DNA of 50,538 nucleotides. Source: an uncultured Bacilli bacterium (lineage in GTDB: Bacteria > Bacillota_I > Bacilli_A > RF39 > UBA660). Each line of letters starts with the position of its first letter. Position 1 is the stretch's first letter. The stretch is from the NCBI GenBank assembly GCA_934122215.1, contig CAKOWF010000003.1:1-50538 (forward strand). The letters run 5' to 3'. Shown here piece by piece: positions 43,096 through 50,538 of the stretch. The position numbers and the translations under genes were made by a program. A model generated the notes under the pieces. It saw only the letters and a list, made by a program, of their open reading frames with translations, had not been told where the DNA came from and did not search any database.

Positions 43096-43908
43096 ATGAA
43101 TAATTTTGTAATTAGTTTTAAAAGATTTATAAAAAATAAAAACACAGTAACAGTAATAGGTGTTGCATTAGTATTAGGTATACTATTCTTTGGATATCGT
43201 TATCAAATTAAAAAAGCAACAAATCCAGTAACAGGTGTACCAATAGCAGCATCAACAATTCAACCTAGAACACAAATAACTAGTGATATGGTAGAAACTA
43301 TTTCAGTAGCACCAATATTATTAGAAAAAAGTAATGCTTATAGAACAAAAAGTTCTGTAGTAGGAAAATATACAAACTATAATACAGTAGTACCAAAAGG
43401 AAGCTTATTCTATAAAGAAGCATTAACAACAGAAAGTGAATTACCAGATTCAGCATTAATGAACTTAGAAGATGGACAAGTTCCATATAACTTCCCAGTT
43501 ACAATGCAATCAACATACTATAATTCAATATATCCAAATAACTATATTGATATATATATGAAAGCTGTTAACGAAAACGGAACATTAATGGTAGGAAAAT
43601 TAATCGAAAATGTTAAAGTTTTAGCAGTAAAAGATTCACAAGGAAGACATGTATTTGAAAATTCAGAAGAATCAAGAACACCAGCAGCATTAATCTTTGG
43701 TGTAAATGATGAATTAAACATCTTATTAAGAAAAGCAAGTTATATGTCATCATTCTCAGTAGTATTATTCCCTGTACCACATGGAGTAAATGGTGCAACT
43801 GAAGTACCAGAAGCTACTGTAGTAAGTTCACAAACATTAAAAGAATTTATAAATGCAAATACAGTACCAAATGATGAATTAGTTAATAATGAACAAACAG
43901 GAGAATAA
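43096..43908 (+). CDS. CpaB/RcpC-like SAF-domain protein of a Tad-type pilus
   Basis: The 270-residue protein has an N-terminal membrane helix (about residues 17-36) followed by a SAF domain (VPIAASTIQPRTQITSDMVE, VGKYTNYNTVVPKGSLFYKE) and a beta-rich C-terminal part (DIYMKAVNENGTLMVGKLIE, LRKASYM). CpaB/RcpC proteins are Tad pilus assembly factors thought to stabilise the outer channel or wall passage. In a Gram-positive it would act outside the membrane. It starts 13 bases after the pilin-like gene and precedes cpaF by two bases. Confidence 0.8.
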   Translation: MNNFVISFKRFIKNKNTVTVIGVALVLGILFFGYRYQIKKATNPVTGVPIAASTIQPRTQITSDMVETISVAPILLEKSNAYRTKSSVVGKYTNYNTVVPKGSLFYKEALTTESELPDSALMNLEDGQVPYNFPVTMQSTYYNSIYPNNYIDIYMKAVNENGTLMVGKLIENVKVLAVKDSQGRHVFENSEESRTPAALIFGVNDELNILLRKASYMSSFSVVLFPVPHGVNGATEVPEATVVSSQTLKEFINANTVPNDELVNNEQTGE

Positions 43909-43910
43909 TT

Positions 43911-44990
43911 TTGAATGATATGTTTTCATCTATTGACTTTGGTCCAATAGATGAATATTTAAAAGTTGACGACATTACCGATATTTCATACAGTAATGGT
44001 GGTCAAATATGGTTAAAAACATTATCAAAAGGTATTTTTAGGGTTGAAAATCCTAATATAAATAATGCATTTATGGAAAAATTAGCCTTTCAATGCGCTA
44101 ACGTAATGGGTACAACATTTAATATGGCGCACCCATTCCTAGATGCAGAAAGTGCTGAATTACGTCTTAACTTTGTACACGATTCAATAGCTAAAAACGG
44201 TATAGCATGTGTTATCCGTAAAACACCAGCAAAAATAAGACTAGAAAAAGACAAATTAATAGAACAAAAATATGTCGATTTAGATATACATGACTTTTTA
44301 ATAAAATGTGTACTTGGACATTGTAATATAATTGTGTGTGGTGAAACAGGTAGTGGTAAAACAGAATTTGTAAAATACTTAGCAGCACATACAAAAGAAG
44401 ATGAAAAATTAATAACAATAGAAGATACACTAGAATTACACTTAGATAGAATATTTCCACATAGAGATATAGTAGCTATGAAAACTAATAATATAGCAGC
44501 ATATTCAGATGTACTTGTTACTTGTATGAGACAAAATCCAAAATGGATATTATTATCCGAAGTCAGAAGTGCTGAAGCCGTATTAGCAGTACGTAACTCA
44601 ATATCAAGTGGACACTATATTTTATCAACAATTCATGCTGATAAAGCAAGTTCTATACCAAACCGTATGTATAGCTTACTTGAAACAAATCAAGATATTG
44701 ATCAATTCTTAAAATCAATTTATCGATACATCCAAATAGGGGTATGTATTAGAGGATATCAAGATAAAGTAACAAAAAGATTTATACGTGAAATTTCAGA
44801 AGTTACAGAATTCTATGTAACTGAAGAAAATGAAGCAAAATATAATGTAATTTATAAGAAAAATACAAGTGGAAAAGTTGAAAGAAGACATCCATCTAGT
44901 TATTTAATTGAATATTTAGATGCACAAGGTATTAATTTAAACCCAGATGAAATAAAGGTACCAGAAGAGAAAGTAGAAGAATTATTCTAA
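43911..44990 (+). CDS. cpaF: CpaF-type secretion ATPase
   Basis: This is the 359-residue hexameric motor ATPase of the Tad/type IV pilus family. It has Walker A GETGSGKTEF (residues 144-153), the Asp box TIEDTLEL, Walker B KWILLSEVRSAEA and the His box YILSTIHADKA. The N-terminal part (HPFLDAESAELRLNFV) is CpaF-like rather than PilB-like. Translation starts at TTG 43911, seven bases after AGGAG; ATG 43920 is less well spaced. It powers pilin export or assembly with the two platform proteins that follow. Confidence 0.93.
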   Translation: MNDMFSSIDFGPIDEYLKVDDITDISYSNGGQIWLKTLSKGIFRVENPNINNAFMEKLAFQCANVMGTTFNMAHPFLDAESAELRLNFVHDSIAKNGIACVIRKTPAKIRLEKDKLIEQKYVDLDIHDFLIKCVLGHCNIIVCGETGSGKTEFVKYLAAHTKEDEKLITIEDTLELHLDRIFPHRDIVAMKTNNIAAYSDVLVTCMRQNPKWILLSEVRSAEAVLAVRNSISSGHYILSTIHADKASSIPNRMYSLLETNQDIDQFLKSIYRYIQIGVCIRGYQDKVTKRFIREISEVTEFYVTEENEAKYNVIYKKNTSGKVERRHPSSYLIEYLDAQGINLNPDEIKVPEEKVEELF

Positions 44991-45000
44991 GGAGGAGTTT

Positions 45001-45903
45001 ATGGAATTTATTATCTTTTTATTAGTAGCATTTATAGTAATTTTTATAATTGCTTATAGAAATAATAATGGTGAAAATGTATATAAATATATTACAAAAC
45101 AAGCTGGCGTATTATATGATAAATATGCACCATATTCTTATAAAGAAGTAAGAGAAAAAGTAAAAGCATTAGGACAAGAATATACAAAAAAACAATATAC
45201 TATTCAAATAACTGTTTTTGCTCTAGCTTCTGCAATTATTTCATACCTTTATTTCTATAATTTAATTATTTCTATAATCTATGCTTGTATTTCAGTAACA
45301 ATTATTCCATATCTTACATATTTAAGATGTAAAAGAGTTTATAGTGAATTTATATTTGAACAAATTCAAGTATATACTACAAATACAATTATGGAATTCG
45401 CAACTACTGAATCATTTGTAAAAGCATTAGAAGGTGTATATAGTTCAGGAGTATTAGAAGATCCAGTTGCTAGTGACGTTAAAACAATGATAGATCTAGC
45501 ATATGAAAATGGTACTATAGAACCATCTATCAATTTTATGAATTCAAGATATGATTATTATATAGTACGTAATATGCATCAAATATTCTTACAAATTACA
45601 AATGAAGGTTCTAAAAATTCTAGTGATGCACTTGAAAATATGTCATTAGATATAGATATGTTAGTTGAAAATGTTTATCGTGATAGAATGGATAGAGCAG
45701 CATTCCATAAGAAATTTTTACAATTTGGTATAGTTTTATATTTAATGGTTATGTTAGTACAATTTTTACTTGGAACAGAACAATATATAAATTTACTTAG
45801 TAATTTCTTAGTTCAAATATTACTACATGGAATCATTATTATTAATACTGCTTTCCTATTAAATGGAGAAAAATATTATAATGAGAATGTGGGGGCTGAA
45901 TAA
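45001..45903 (+). CDS. tadB: TadB-like inner-membrane platform protein
   Basis: The 300-residue protein has an N-terminal helix, a second pair at about 65-105, a type II secretion system F domain (VYTTNTIMEFATTESFVKAL, then ITNEGSKNSSDALENM) and two final helices. These belong to the membrane platform that receives force from CpaF. It directly follows cpaF with GGAGGAG and overlaps the next gene at a shared base, the usual tadB-tadC arrangement. Confidence 0.85.
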   Translation: MEFIIFLLVAFIVIFIIAYRNNNGENVYKYITKQAGVLYDKYAPYSYKEVREKVKALGQEYTKKQYTIQITVFALASAIISYLYFYNLIISIIYACISVTIIPYLTYLRCKRVYSEFIFEQIQVYTTNTIMEFATTESFVKALEGVYSSGVLEDPVASDVKTMIDLAYENGTIEPSINFMNSRYDYYIVRNMHQIFLQITNEGSKNSSDALENMSLDIDMLVENVYRDRMDRAAFHKKFLQFGIVLYLMVMLVQFLLGTEQYINLLSNFLVQILLHGIIIINTAFLLNGEKYYNENVGAE

Positions 45904-46688
45904 TGGAATTTATATTTATTGGATTAATAATTTTATTTGTTCTAGAATATACAAATAAACTTGATACTAAAAAATTTATTGGCGAAACAGAACCTTATTT
46001 CAGATTTTTAATGGAAGATGATTACAAGTTTTTACTTAGTGTTAAATATGGTGATGATGTAGATGTAAATAATTTATTTGGGAAACGTGTTAGAAATGGT
46101 GTAGTTACAATAATACTTTTAGTATTTATATTCTTACTTTCTAATTTTAGTTTTATGAATTTATTAATTTCATTTATAATTGGTTATTTAGTATTTAAAA
46201 TGCCTTATACTCAACTACAAAGTTACTATAAAGCTAATTTAACTAAAATTGATCAAATGTTACCATACTATTTAAAAAGTTTGGAAATTTTAATTCAACA
46301 TTATACTGTTCCAGTAGCTTTAAGAAAATCTATTGATACAGCACCTGAAATATTTAAAAGTGGTCTTAGAACATTAGTTGATAAGATTGAATCTGGTATT
46401 TCTACAGTAGATCCATATATGGATTTTGCTAAAGAATATCCAGTTAGAGATTCAATGCGTATGATGAGACTTTTATATCGTTTAGGTTTAGGTTCACAAG
46501 AAAATAAACAAGAACAATTAATTTTATTTTCAAGAACAGTATCAACATTACAAAATAAAGCTCGTGAACAAAAATACAAAGAACGTCTTGATAAAATGGA
46601 AAGTAAAACTATGGCAATGCTTACAACAACAGGTATTGGTATATTATTACTACTACTTTATTCAATGATGCAAATGATGAATTTTTAA
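45903..46688 (+). CDS. tadC: TadC-like inner-membrane platform protein
   Basis: The 261-residue second T2SSF protein has helices near residues 4-14, 70-105 and 238-255, and a cytoplasmic F domain (YYLKSLEILIQHYTVPVALR, then KIESGISTVDPYMDFA, GSQENKQEQLILFSRTVSTL). It pairs with TadB in the assembly platform. A palindromic terminator four bases after the stop ends this transcription unit. Confidence 0.85.
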   Translation: MEFIFIGLIILFVLEYTNKLDTKKFIGETEPYFRFLMEDDYKFLLSVKYGDDVDVNNLFGKRVRNGVVTIILLVFIFLLSNFSFMNLLISFIIGYLVFKMPYTQLQSYYKANLTKIDQMLPYYLKSLEILIQHYTVPVALRKSIDTAPEIFKSGLRTLVDKIESGISTVDPYMDFAKEYPVRDSMRMMRLLYRLGLGSQENKQEQLILFSRTVSTLQNKAREQKYKERLDKMESKTMAMLTTTGIGILLLLLYSMMQMMNF

Positions 46689-46692
46689 AATT

Positions 46693-46717
46693 AATACACA
46701 ATATTGTGTATTTTTTT
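46693..46717 (+). terminator. terminator after tadC
   Basis: AATACACAAT and ATTGTGTATT form a perfect 20-base palindrome followed by a T tract to 46717. Confidence 0.75.
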
Positions 46718-46733
46718 GATAAAATTAAAACTT
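46708..46733 (+). repeat. left imperfect direct repeat flanking the Rpn remnant
   Basis: GTATTTTTTTG followed by a short variable stretch and AATTAAAACTT recurs at 47451-47479. The two copies bracket the broken nuclease gene. Confidence 0.4.
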
Positions 46734-46744
46734 TTTTCAGGTAA

Positions 46745-47445
46745 TTTAAAAAAAGAAAATAAAAAAGAATCAAAAAAAGAAGTTGATTTATTATTAAATT
46801 ATAGAGGTAAAAAAAATAAATATAGAATTATCAAATAAAGTATCACAAGGCACTTTAGATAGAAATATAGTATATGTGTGTTATATACATTCAAAACAAT
46901 TAAAAAATGGTGATAAAGACTATAGCCATATTCATGAAACAATTCAAATAAATTTAAATAATTTTAGATGCAATGAAGAGGTAAGAGAAAGTTACTATTT
47001 AAAAAATGAAAATGGAAAAATATTGAGTAAAAAACTAAGAATAGATATGGTGGATATGGTAAAAGCAAAAGAAATATGTTATACTAAGAATGAAACAAAA
47101 TTAACAAGATGGTGTAAGATATTAACATCAACAAGCGAAGAAGAAATAAGAATGATAATGGGTGATGATTTAATGGAAAAGGAAAGTAAAGATAAATTAT
47201 TAGAAGAAATGAATGAATTTAGTGATGATGAAGAAAATATATTTTTATACACATCTTTACCAAGAAGTGAGATGGAACAAAATACATATATATATGAAGC
47301 AAGAGAAGAAGGATATAATGATAGAAAAAAGCAAAAGCAAAAAGAAATAGTAATGAATATGTTGAAAAAAAATATTGATGTGAATACTATATCAGAAATT
47401 AGTGGAATGACAACAGAAGAAATTAAAGAATTAAAGATACAATAA
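46745..47445 (+). pseudogene. remnant of an Rpn-family PD-(D/E)XK recombination-promoting nuclease
   Basis: A long open frame from 46876 lacks a credible start: coding similarity goes on upstream as IELSNKVSQGTLDRNIVYVC. Before that, the frame breaks in the A-rich run near 46808-46818, where the other frame reads KKEVDLLLNYRGKKNK. Joined, the pieces give EVDLLLNYRGK-KINIELSNK, the nuclease core with Asp and Glu of the PD-(D/E)XK fold. The usual first 50 or so residues are gone. The C-terminal part is intact (EEMNEFSDDEENIFLYTS, AREEGYNDRKK). These genes spread as mobile-like elements; this copy looks dead. Confidence 0.75.
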
Positions 47446-47450
47446 AACTT

Positions 47451-47479
47451 GTATTTTTTTGTATAATGAATTAAAACTT
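47451..47479 (+). repeat. right imperfect direct repeat flanking the Rpn remnant
   Basis: GTATTTTTTTG and AATTAAAACTT match the copy at 46708-46733, with three extra bases between them. Confidence 0.4.
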
Positions 47480-47540
47480 GATATTAAATAGGAATTATTA
47501 AAAAACAATGTAAAGATATAGTAAAAAAATATAATAATGT

Positions 47541-47569
47541 TTGATAAAATAAATAAATAGTGTTATACT
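47541..47569 (+). promoter_or_regulatory. sigma-A promoter of the pilin-like genes
   Basis: TTGATA (47541-47546) and TATACT (47564-47569) with a 17-base spacer and a TGT extension before the -10 form a strong promoter. Confidence 0.75.
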
Positions 47570-47606
47570 AATAGTGTGAAAATAGATATTGTAAGGTGGT
47601 GAGGAT

Positions 47607-47831
47607 ATGAAAGAAGCAGCTGGAGAAGCAAATATGACTGTTGTTACTATCATCTTAATTGGTGTTATTGTAGCAGTTGCTACACCAATTATTAATAGTA
47701 TGATGGATAATACAAAAAAGAAGACTTGTTGTATGAATGCCGGTGGTGTTATAATAGATGGTAAATGCGATAAGGCAGATTCTAATGAATATAGTAATTG
47801 CTACAATGGTAACAAAGGTAACAAAGAGTAG
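47607..47831 (+). CDS. small pilin-like protein with MKEAAG start
   Basis: The 74-residue protein has a short polar start MKEAAGEANM, one helix (TVVTIILIGVIVAVATPI) and a small cysteine-bearing tail (KKKTCCMNAGG, KCDKADS, NCYNG). Its size and layout fit a Flp-type major or minor pilin. The first six residues are shared with the next two genes (MKQAIG, MKEAIG), which may mark a common processing or sorting signal; the canonical Glu5 of Flp pilins is not evident. GGTGAGGAT is the ribosome binding site. Confidence 0.7.
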   Translation: MKEAAGEANMTVVTIILIGVIVAVATPIINSMMDNTKKKTCCMNAGGVIIDGKCDKADSNEYSNCYNGNKGNKE

Positions 47832-47839
47832 GTGTTAAT

Positions 47840-48289
47840 ATGAAGCAAGCAATTGGAAGTGTTCCAATGTATAATATTATAATAGTTTTCATTGTGTTGA
47901 CTTTCGGTTTCTTGATGGCAACACTAAGCTATATGAAAGCTTTTAAAGTAAATGGAAGAATAGCAAAAGCATTAGAAAATTATGAAGGATATAATACTCT
48001 ATCTAATAAAGAAATAACAGATACGTTAAATACTATTGGATATAGAGTATCAAGTCCTGATAATTATCAATGCCCAACAAAAAAAGGAAAAGAAGCAGTA
48101 GCAGCTTTACCTGATAAAAATCATTATTATTGTATTTATCAGTTTGATTATTATCAATATGGTAATGTTAAAACTAAATATTTTAATTATGGAGTTTTAA
48201 CATATATATTTGTTGATTTACCATTTGGATTTAAATTTCAGTTGCCAGTATATTCTGAAACTGAAAAAATATTCCATTTTACAGATTAG
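47840..48289 (+). CDS. pilin-like protein with MKQAIG start, paralogue of the next gene
   Basis: The 149-residue protein begins MKQAIGSVPM, then a helix (IIIVFIVLTFGFLMATLSYM), a KAFKVNGRIAKALENY helix and a C-terminal domain with two cysteines (YQCPTKKG, YYCIYQF). The same plan recurs in the next gene: KAFKV, a CP motif, Y-x-C-I-Y and a PVYSET end. They are likely minor pilins or pseudopilins. It starts nine bases after the previous gene. Confidence 0.7.
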   Translation: MKQAIGSVPMYNIIIVFIVLTFGFLMATLSYMKAFKVNGRIAKALENYEGYNTLSNKEITDTLNTIGYRVSSPDNYQCPTKKGKEAVAALPDKNHYYCIYQFDYYQYGNVKTKYFNYGVLTYIFVDLPFGFKFQLPVYSETEKIFHFTD

Positions 48290-48297
48290 GTGATTAA

Positions 48298-48756
48298 ATG
48301 AAAGAAGCAATAGGAAATGCAGCTATATTTGGTATAGTAATCGTTTTTGTTGGAGTGTTTATAGGCTTATTTGCTACTTCTTCAAGTTATACAAAAGCTT
48401 TCAAAGTAAAAAATAAAATAGTAGAAATATTAGAAAAATATGATGATATTTTAGGAGTAAAGGTTGTTGTTAATAATAGTTTAAATGAAACTATAGAAAA
48501 TGAAATTAATGACGTATTAAGTGAATCAGGATATAGAATTAGTAGAACTGGTAACAATTGTCCTGTTCGCAACAATCAAAATGCAGTTGTTAAAAATCAA
48601 ACTCAAAACTATGAATATTGTATATACGAATATTCTACTACAAAAGGTACATATTATGGTGTAACAGCATATATTTACTATGAATTACCTGTAATAGGTG
48701 CTGAACTTAAATTCCCAGTATATGGTGAAACTAAAATTAATGGAATATTAAAATAA
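48298..48756 (+). CDS. pilin-like protein with MKEAIG start
   Basis: The 152-residue paralogue of the previous protein begins MKEAIGNAAI, then a helix (FGIVIVFVGVFIGLFATSS), TKAFKVKNKIVEILEKYDD, GYRISRTGNNCPVRNN and YEYCIYEYS, ending FPVYGETKING. Shared cysteine positions suggest a conserved disulphide outside the cell. It starts eight bases after its paralogue and is followed by the TadZ-like gene. Confidence 0.7.
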   Translation: MKEAIGNAAIFGIVIVFVGVFIGLFATSSSYTKAFKVKNKIVEILEKYDDILGVKVVVNNSLNETIENEINDVLSESGYRISRTGNNCPVRNNQNAVVKNQTQNYEYCIYEYSTTKGTYYGVTAYIYYELPVIGAELKFPVYGETKINGILK

Positions 48757-48767
48757 GGAGGGGACTT

Positions 48768-49769
48768 ATGAACGTAGTTATTTCTAATAAATATCAGTCA
48801 ATGTTAGAATCACTTGATTTGGATGTAATAAAAACATTAAATGGTGAATTTGAAGTAGAAGAAATAATAAATCAATTTCAAAACTTTTTTTACCAAAAAA
48901 TGATATTAGACATTACTGCTATTAAGAACTATCGTGATATTAGAACAATTCAAAAATTATCAATTTCCTTAGATATGGAAAAGTTAATATTATTAATAGA
49001 TGATACTATTGATGATGGATCTAATTCATATCTATCAAAATTAATATCAATGGGAATTTATAATTTTACAAAAAATGCAGAAGGTATTTTATATTTGTAT
49101 AATAATCCTAATACATATAGAGATGTAGCGCATATCCAACAATTGGATGTAGTAACACCAGTTCAACAACCAATAGTAGTGGAAAAGTATGAATCAACTG
49201 TTCCTACAGGCCCTAGAATCATTGGAATAAAAAATGTTACTAAACAATCTGGGGCAACAACTTTAACTTATATGATGAAAAATGCATTAAAAAATTGTTA
49301 TTCAGTTGTTGCAATTGAAGTAAATAAAAGTGACTTTAGATATTTCAATGACAAAGAGTTAGTTTCAACTACAAATACTGAGATTGGAAATATGATTGCT
49401 AAATATACAGATCATGATGCAATATTAGTAGATGTAAATGACTCTAGTCAAGCAGAAGGATTATGCCATGATATGATATATTTAATAGAACCATCAGTTA
49501 TTAAATTAAATAAATTGATGTTGATAAATAGTGGAATATTTAAAACTCTAAAAGATAAAAAAGTTGTTTTGAATCAGACATTGTTAGATTCAAAAGATGT
49601 TTTAGATTTTGAATATGAATCAGGATTAAAAACATATTATAATTTACCACCTTTAGATGAAAGAAAAAGTGATATTCCAGAATTGAATGCATTCTTAGTT
49701 AAGTTAGGATTTACTAAAATATCTAGTGAAGAACCTGATAAGAAAAAATCAATTTTAGGTATATTTTAA
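48768..49769 (+). CDS. TadZ/CpaE-like protein with degenerate P-loop
   Basis: The 333-residue protein appears to have an N-terminal receiver-like half (MILDITAIKNYRDIRTIQKL, KLILLIDDT) and a C-terminal MinD/ParA-like half (residues about 150-320). TadZ/CpaE proteins place the pilus machine in the cell. Where a deviant Walker A should be, it reads NVTKQSGATTLT (156-167): the Lys of the GK pair is Ala163, so nucleotide binding is doubtful, as in some TadZ proteins. Later blocks are AILVDVNDSS and KKVVLNQTLLD. AAGGAGGGGA is a strong ribosome binding site. Confidence 0.7.
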   Translation: MNVVISNKYQSMLESLDLDVIKTLNGEFEVEEIINQFQNFFYQKMILDITAIKNYRDIRTIQKLSISLDMEKLILLIDDTIDDGSNSYLSKLISMGIYNFTKNAEGILYLYNNPNTYRDVAHIQQLDVVTPVQQPIVVEKYESTVPTGPRIIGIKNVTKQSGATTLTYMMKNALKNCYSVVAIEVNKSDFRYFNDKELVSTTNTEIGNMIAKYTDHDAILVDVNDSSQAEGLCHDMIYLIEPSVIKLNKLMLINSGIFKTLKDKKVVLNQTLLDSKDVLDFEYESGLKTYYNLPPLDERKSDIPELNAFLVKLGFTKISSEEPDKKKSILGIF

Positions 49770-49777
49770 TAAATAGT

Positions 49778-49806
49778 TTGACAAATAAAGGAAAATAATA
49801 TATTAT
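49778..49806 (+). promoter_or_regulatory. strong sigma-A promoter of the 49856 gene
   Basis: A perfect TTGACA (49778-49783) and TATTAT (49801-49806) have a 17-base spacer, right after the TadZ-like gene. Confidence 0.8.
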
Positions 49807-49817
49807 ATTCATATAAG

Positions 49818-49837
49818 TTGCTTAATTTATTAGGCAA
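49818..49837 (+). promoter_or_regulatory. 5' UTR stem-loop before the 49856 gene
   Basis: TTGCTTAA and TTAGGCAA pair with one G-T wobble around a TTTA loop, at about the 5' end of the expected transcript and just before GAGGAGGT. It could stabilise the message. Confidence 0.4.
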
Positions 49838-49855
49838 TAGAGGAGGTTTTTAAAA

Positions 49856-50212
49856 ATGTTAGAAGTTTTAAAATGTAGTATTGGTAGTTTTAATTTTACA
49901 AATGATACACTATTAATACCAACAATTACAGTTTTAGTTGTAAATGTAATTAAAATAGCAGTTCCAATTATGTTAATTATCTTTGGAATGTTAGACTTAG
50001 CTAAAGCAGTAGTAAGTAATGATGAAAAAGAAATGAAAGGCGCTCAAACAAAATTAATGAAAAGAGCTATTTATGCAGTATTAGTATTCTTAGTTATTTC
50101 AATTGTTCAATTATTATTTGGTGCACTAGCAAGTACTGGTGGAACTGATAAAACAACTATTTCAGGATGTATTACATGTTTTACTAGTGATGTAGACGCT
50201 TGTACAAAATAA
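49856..50212 (+). CDS. two-helix VirB2/TrbC-like small membrane protein, candidate major subunit
   Basis: The 118-residue protein has two membrane helices (about residues 24-48 and 70-93) joined by a charged loop (VSNDEKEMKGAQTKLMKRA), and a short end with three cysteines (SGCITCFTS, ACTK). Two helices with a basic loop is the plan of VirB2/TrbC-type pilins of type IV secretion systems. It has no sequence resemblance to the MKEA-type pilins. A near-perfect promoter, a leader stem-loop and GAGGAGGT suggest very high expression, as for a structural subunit. An alternative is a small holin-like protein. Confidence 0.65.
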   Translation: MLEVLKCSIGSFNFTNDTLLIPTITVLVVNVIKIAVPIMLIIFGMLDLAKAVVSNDEKEMKGAQTKLMKRAIYAVLVFLVISIVQLLFGALASTGGTDKTTISGCITCFTSDVDACTK

Positions 50213-50220
50213 TTATAAAA

Positions 50221-50249
50221 TGTGGAATTCTTATTCCATATTTTTTTTT
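50221..50249 (+). terminator. terminator of the 49856 gene
   Basis: TGTGGAAT and ATTCCATA pair (one G-T) around TCTT and are followed by nine T residues. Confidence 0.8.
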
Positions 50250-50253
50250 GTTA

Positions 50254-50262
50254 TGCTATAAT
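50254..50262 (+). promoter_or_regulatory. extended -10 promoter of the last gene
   Basis: TGC followed by a perfect TATAAT (50257-50262) lies 43 bases before the next start. Confidence 0.6.
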
Positions 50263-50305
50263 GTATGTGTAGAAATATCTATTAATTAAAAAGGAATGAT
50301 AATAT

Positions 50306-50538
50306 ATGAAAAAATTAACAAAAATATTAATAATAATTACATCCATGTTTATCGGTTTAAATGGTGTAAATGCAGAAAAGGAAACATATACAGCTAAATG
50401 TACAAATAATCAATCAGAACCGACTGCTAATATGTGTACATTTACTTGTGTGGTAAAATATACAGAAGAAAATGAAGATAAAGAATTTATATATGAACCA
50501 GTTGTCCAATTTAGAGATGGAAATTTTTCGGTTTTTAA
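50306..50538 (+). CDS. secreted cysteine-containing protein, 3' end cut by window edge
   Basis: The frame starts at ATG 50306 behind AAGGAATGAT and stays open for 77 codons to the window end. It has a signal peptide (MKKLTKILIIITSMFIG, cut near VNA-EKE) followed by a mature part with three cysteines in 16 residues (AKCTNNQ, MCTFTC), then VVKYTEENEDKEF and FIYEPVVQF. I cannot name a family. The signal peptide and cysteines resemble the secreted proteins of the locus, so it may be another surface component. Confidence 0.65.
   Translation, partial: MKKLTKILIIITSMFIGLNGVNAEKETYTAKCTNNQSEPTANMCTFTCVVKYTEENEDKEFIYEPVVQFRDGNFSVF

Noticed and set aside
46876..47445. The Rpn-family frame as an intact 189-residue gene starting at 46876
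   Set aside because: Coding similarity continues upstream of that ATG in the same frame and then breaks, so this is a fragment.
1..50538. CRISPR array or complete insertion sequence
   Set aside because: I saw no regularly spaced repeats and no transposase frame with terminal inverted repeats; the only mobile-like trace is the Rpn remnant.

Overview
The window is chromosomal DNA from a very AT-rich, low-GC Gram-positive bacterium. It has sigma-A type promoters, strong GGAGG-like ribosome binding sites and dense genes. UGA is a normal stop codon here: several real genes end in TGA overlapping the next start, so this is not a mycoplasma-type code. Gene content points to an endospore former: spoIID-spoIIQ-spoIIID-mbl in the Bacillus order, cotJ coat genes, cwlD, and dacB-spmA-spmB. 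My best guess is an uncultured gut Bacilli lineage such as RF39 or a relative. That is inference; the sequence alone does not name the organism.

Region 1-8.6 kb: two divergent FemX-like peptidoglycan branching enzymes, rpiB, a small DUF1146 protein, the sporulation/shape cluster, an HD-GYP protein, tagO (undecaprenyl-phosphate sugar transferase) and a YetF-like membrane protein. Region 8.6-15 kb: a membrane-anchored nuclease, an unknown protein, typA, a small XRE regulator, a zinc-ribbon protein behind a hairpin that can mask its ribosome binding site, cotJ genes (with a CotJA-CotJB fusion), tRNA-His and a decayed gene. Region 15-33 kb: two D-Ala-D-Ala carboxypeptidases, a YnbB-like PLP enzyme operon, a UvrD-like helicase, a glucosaminidase-like protein, rplM-rpsI with a leader, an RNA methyltransferase, cwlD, a lone Abi/HEPN gene, an HtrA protease, uppP, DUF3603, a lipoprotein, a GNAT enzyme, dacB-spmA-spmB and a DUF3419-like gene. 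Region 33-37 kb: rluB, and truA-ecfT-ecfA2-ecfA1 on the minus strand.

Region 37-50.5 kb is the most interesting part. It is a Tad/type IV pilus-like export and assembly locus: a SAF-domain CpaB-like protein, a CpaF ATPase, TadB and TadC platform proteins, small pilin-like proteins sharing an MK-[E/Q]-A-x-G start, a TadZ/CpaE-like protein with a degenerate P-loop, and a two-helix VirB2/TrbC-like subunit behind the strongest expression signals in the window. The same block carries a 1110-residue cysteine-rich secreted protein whose N-terminus has the Cys...Gln signature of a thioester adhesin domain. I infer a surface filament that presents, or is co-expressed with, a covalently binding adhesin. 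A broken Rpn-family nuclease gene between imperfect direct repeats sits inside the locus. No prepilin peptidase, sortase or secretin is visible in the window, and the locus runs past its right edge.
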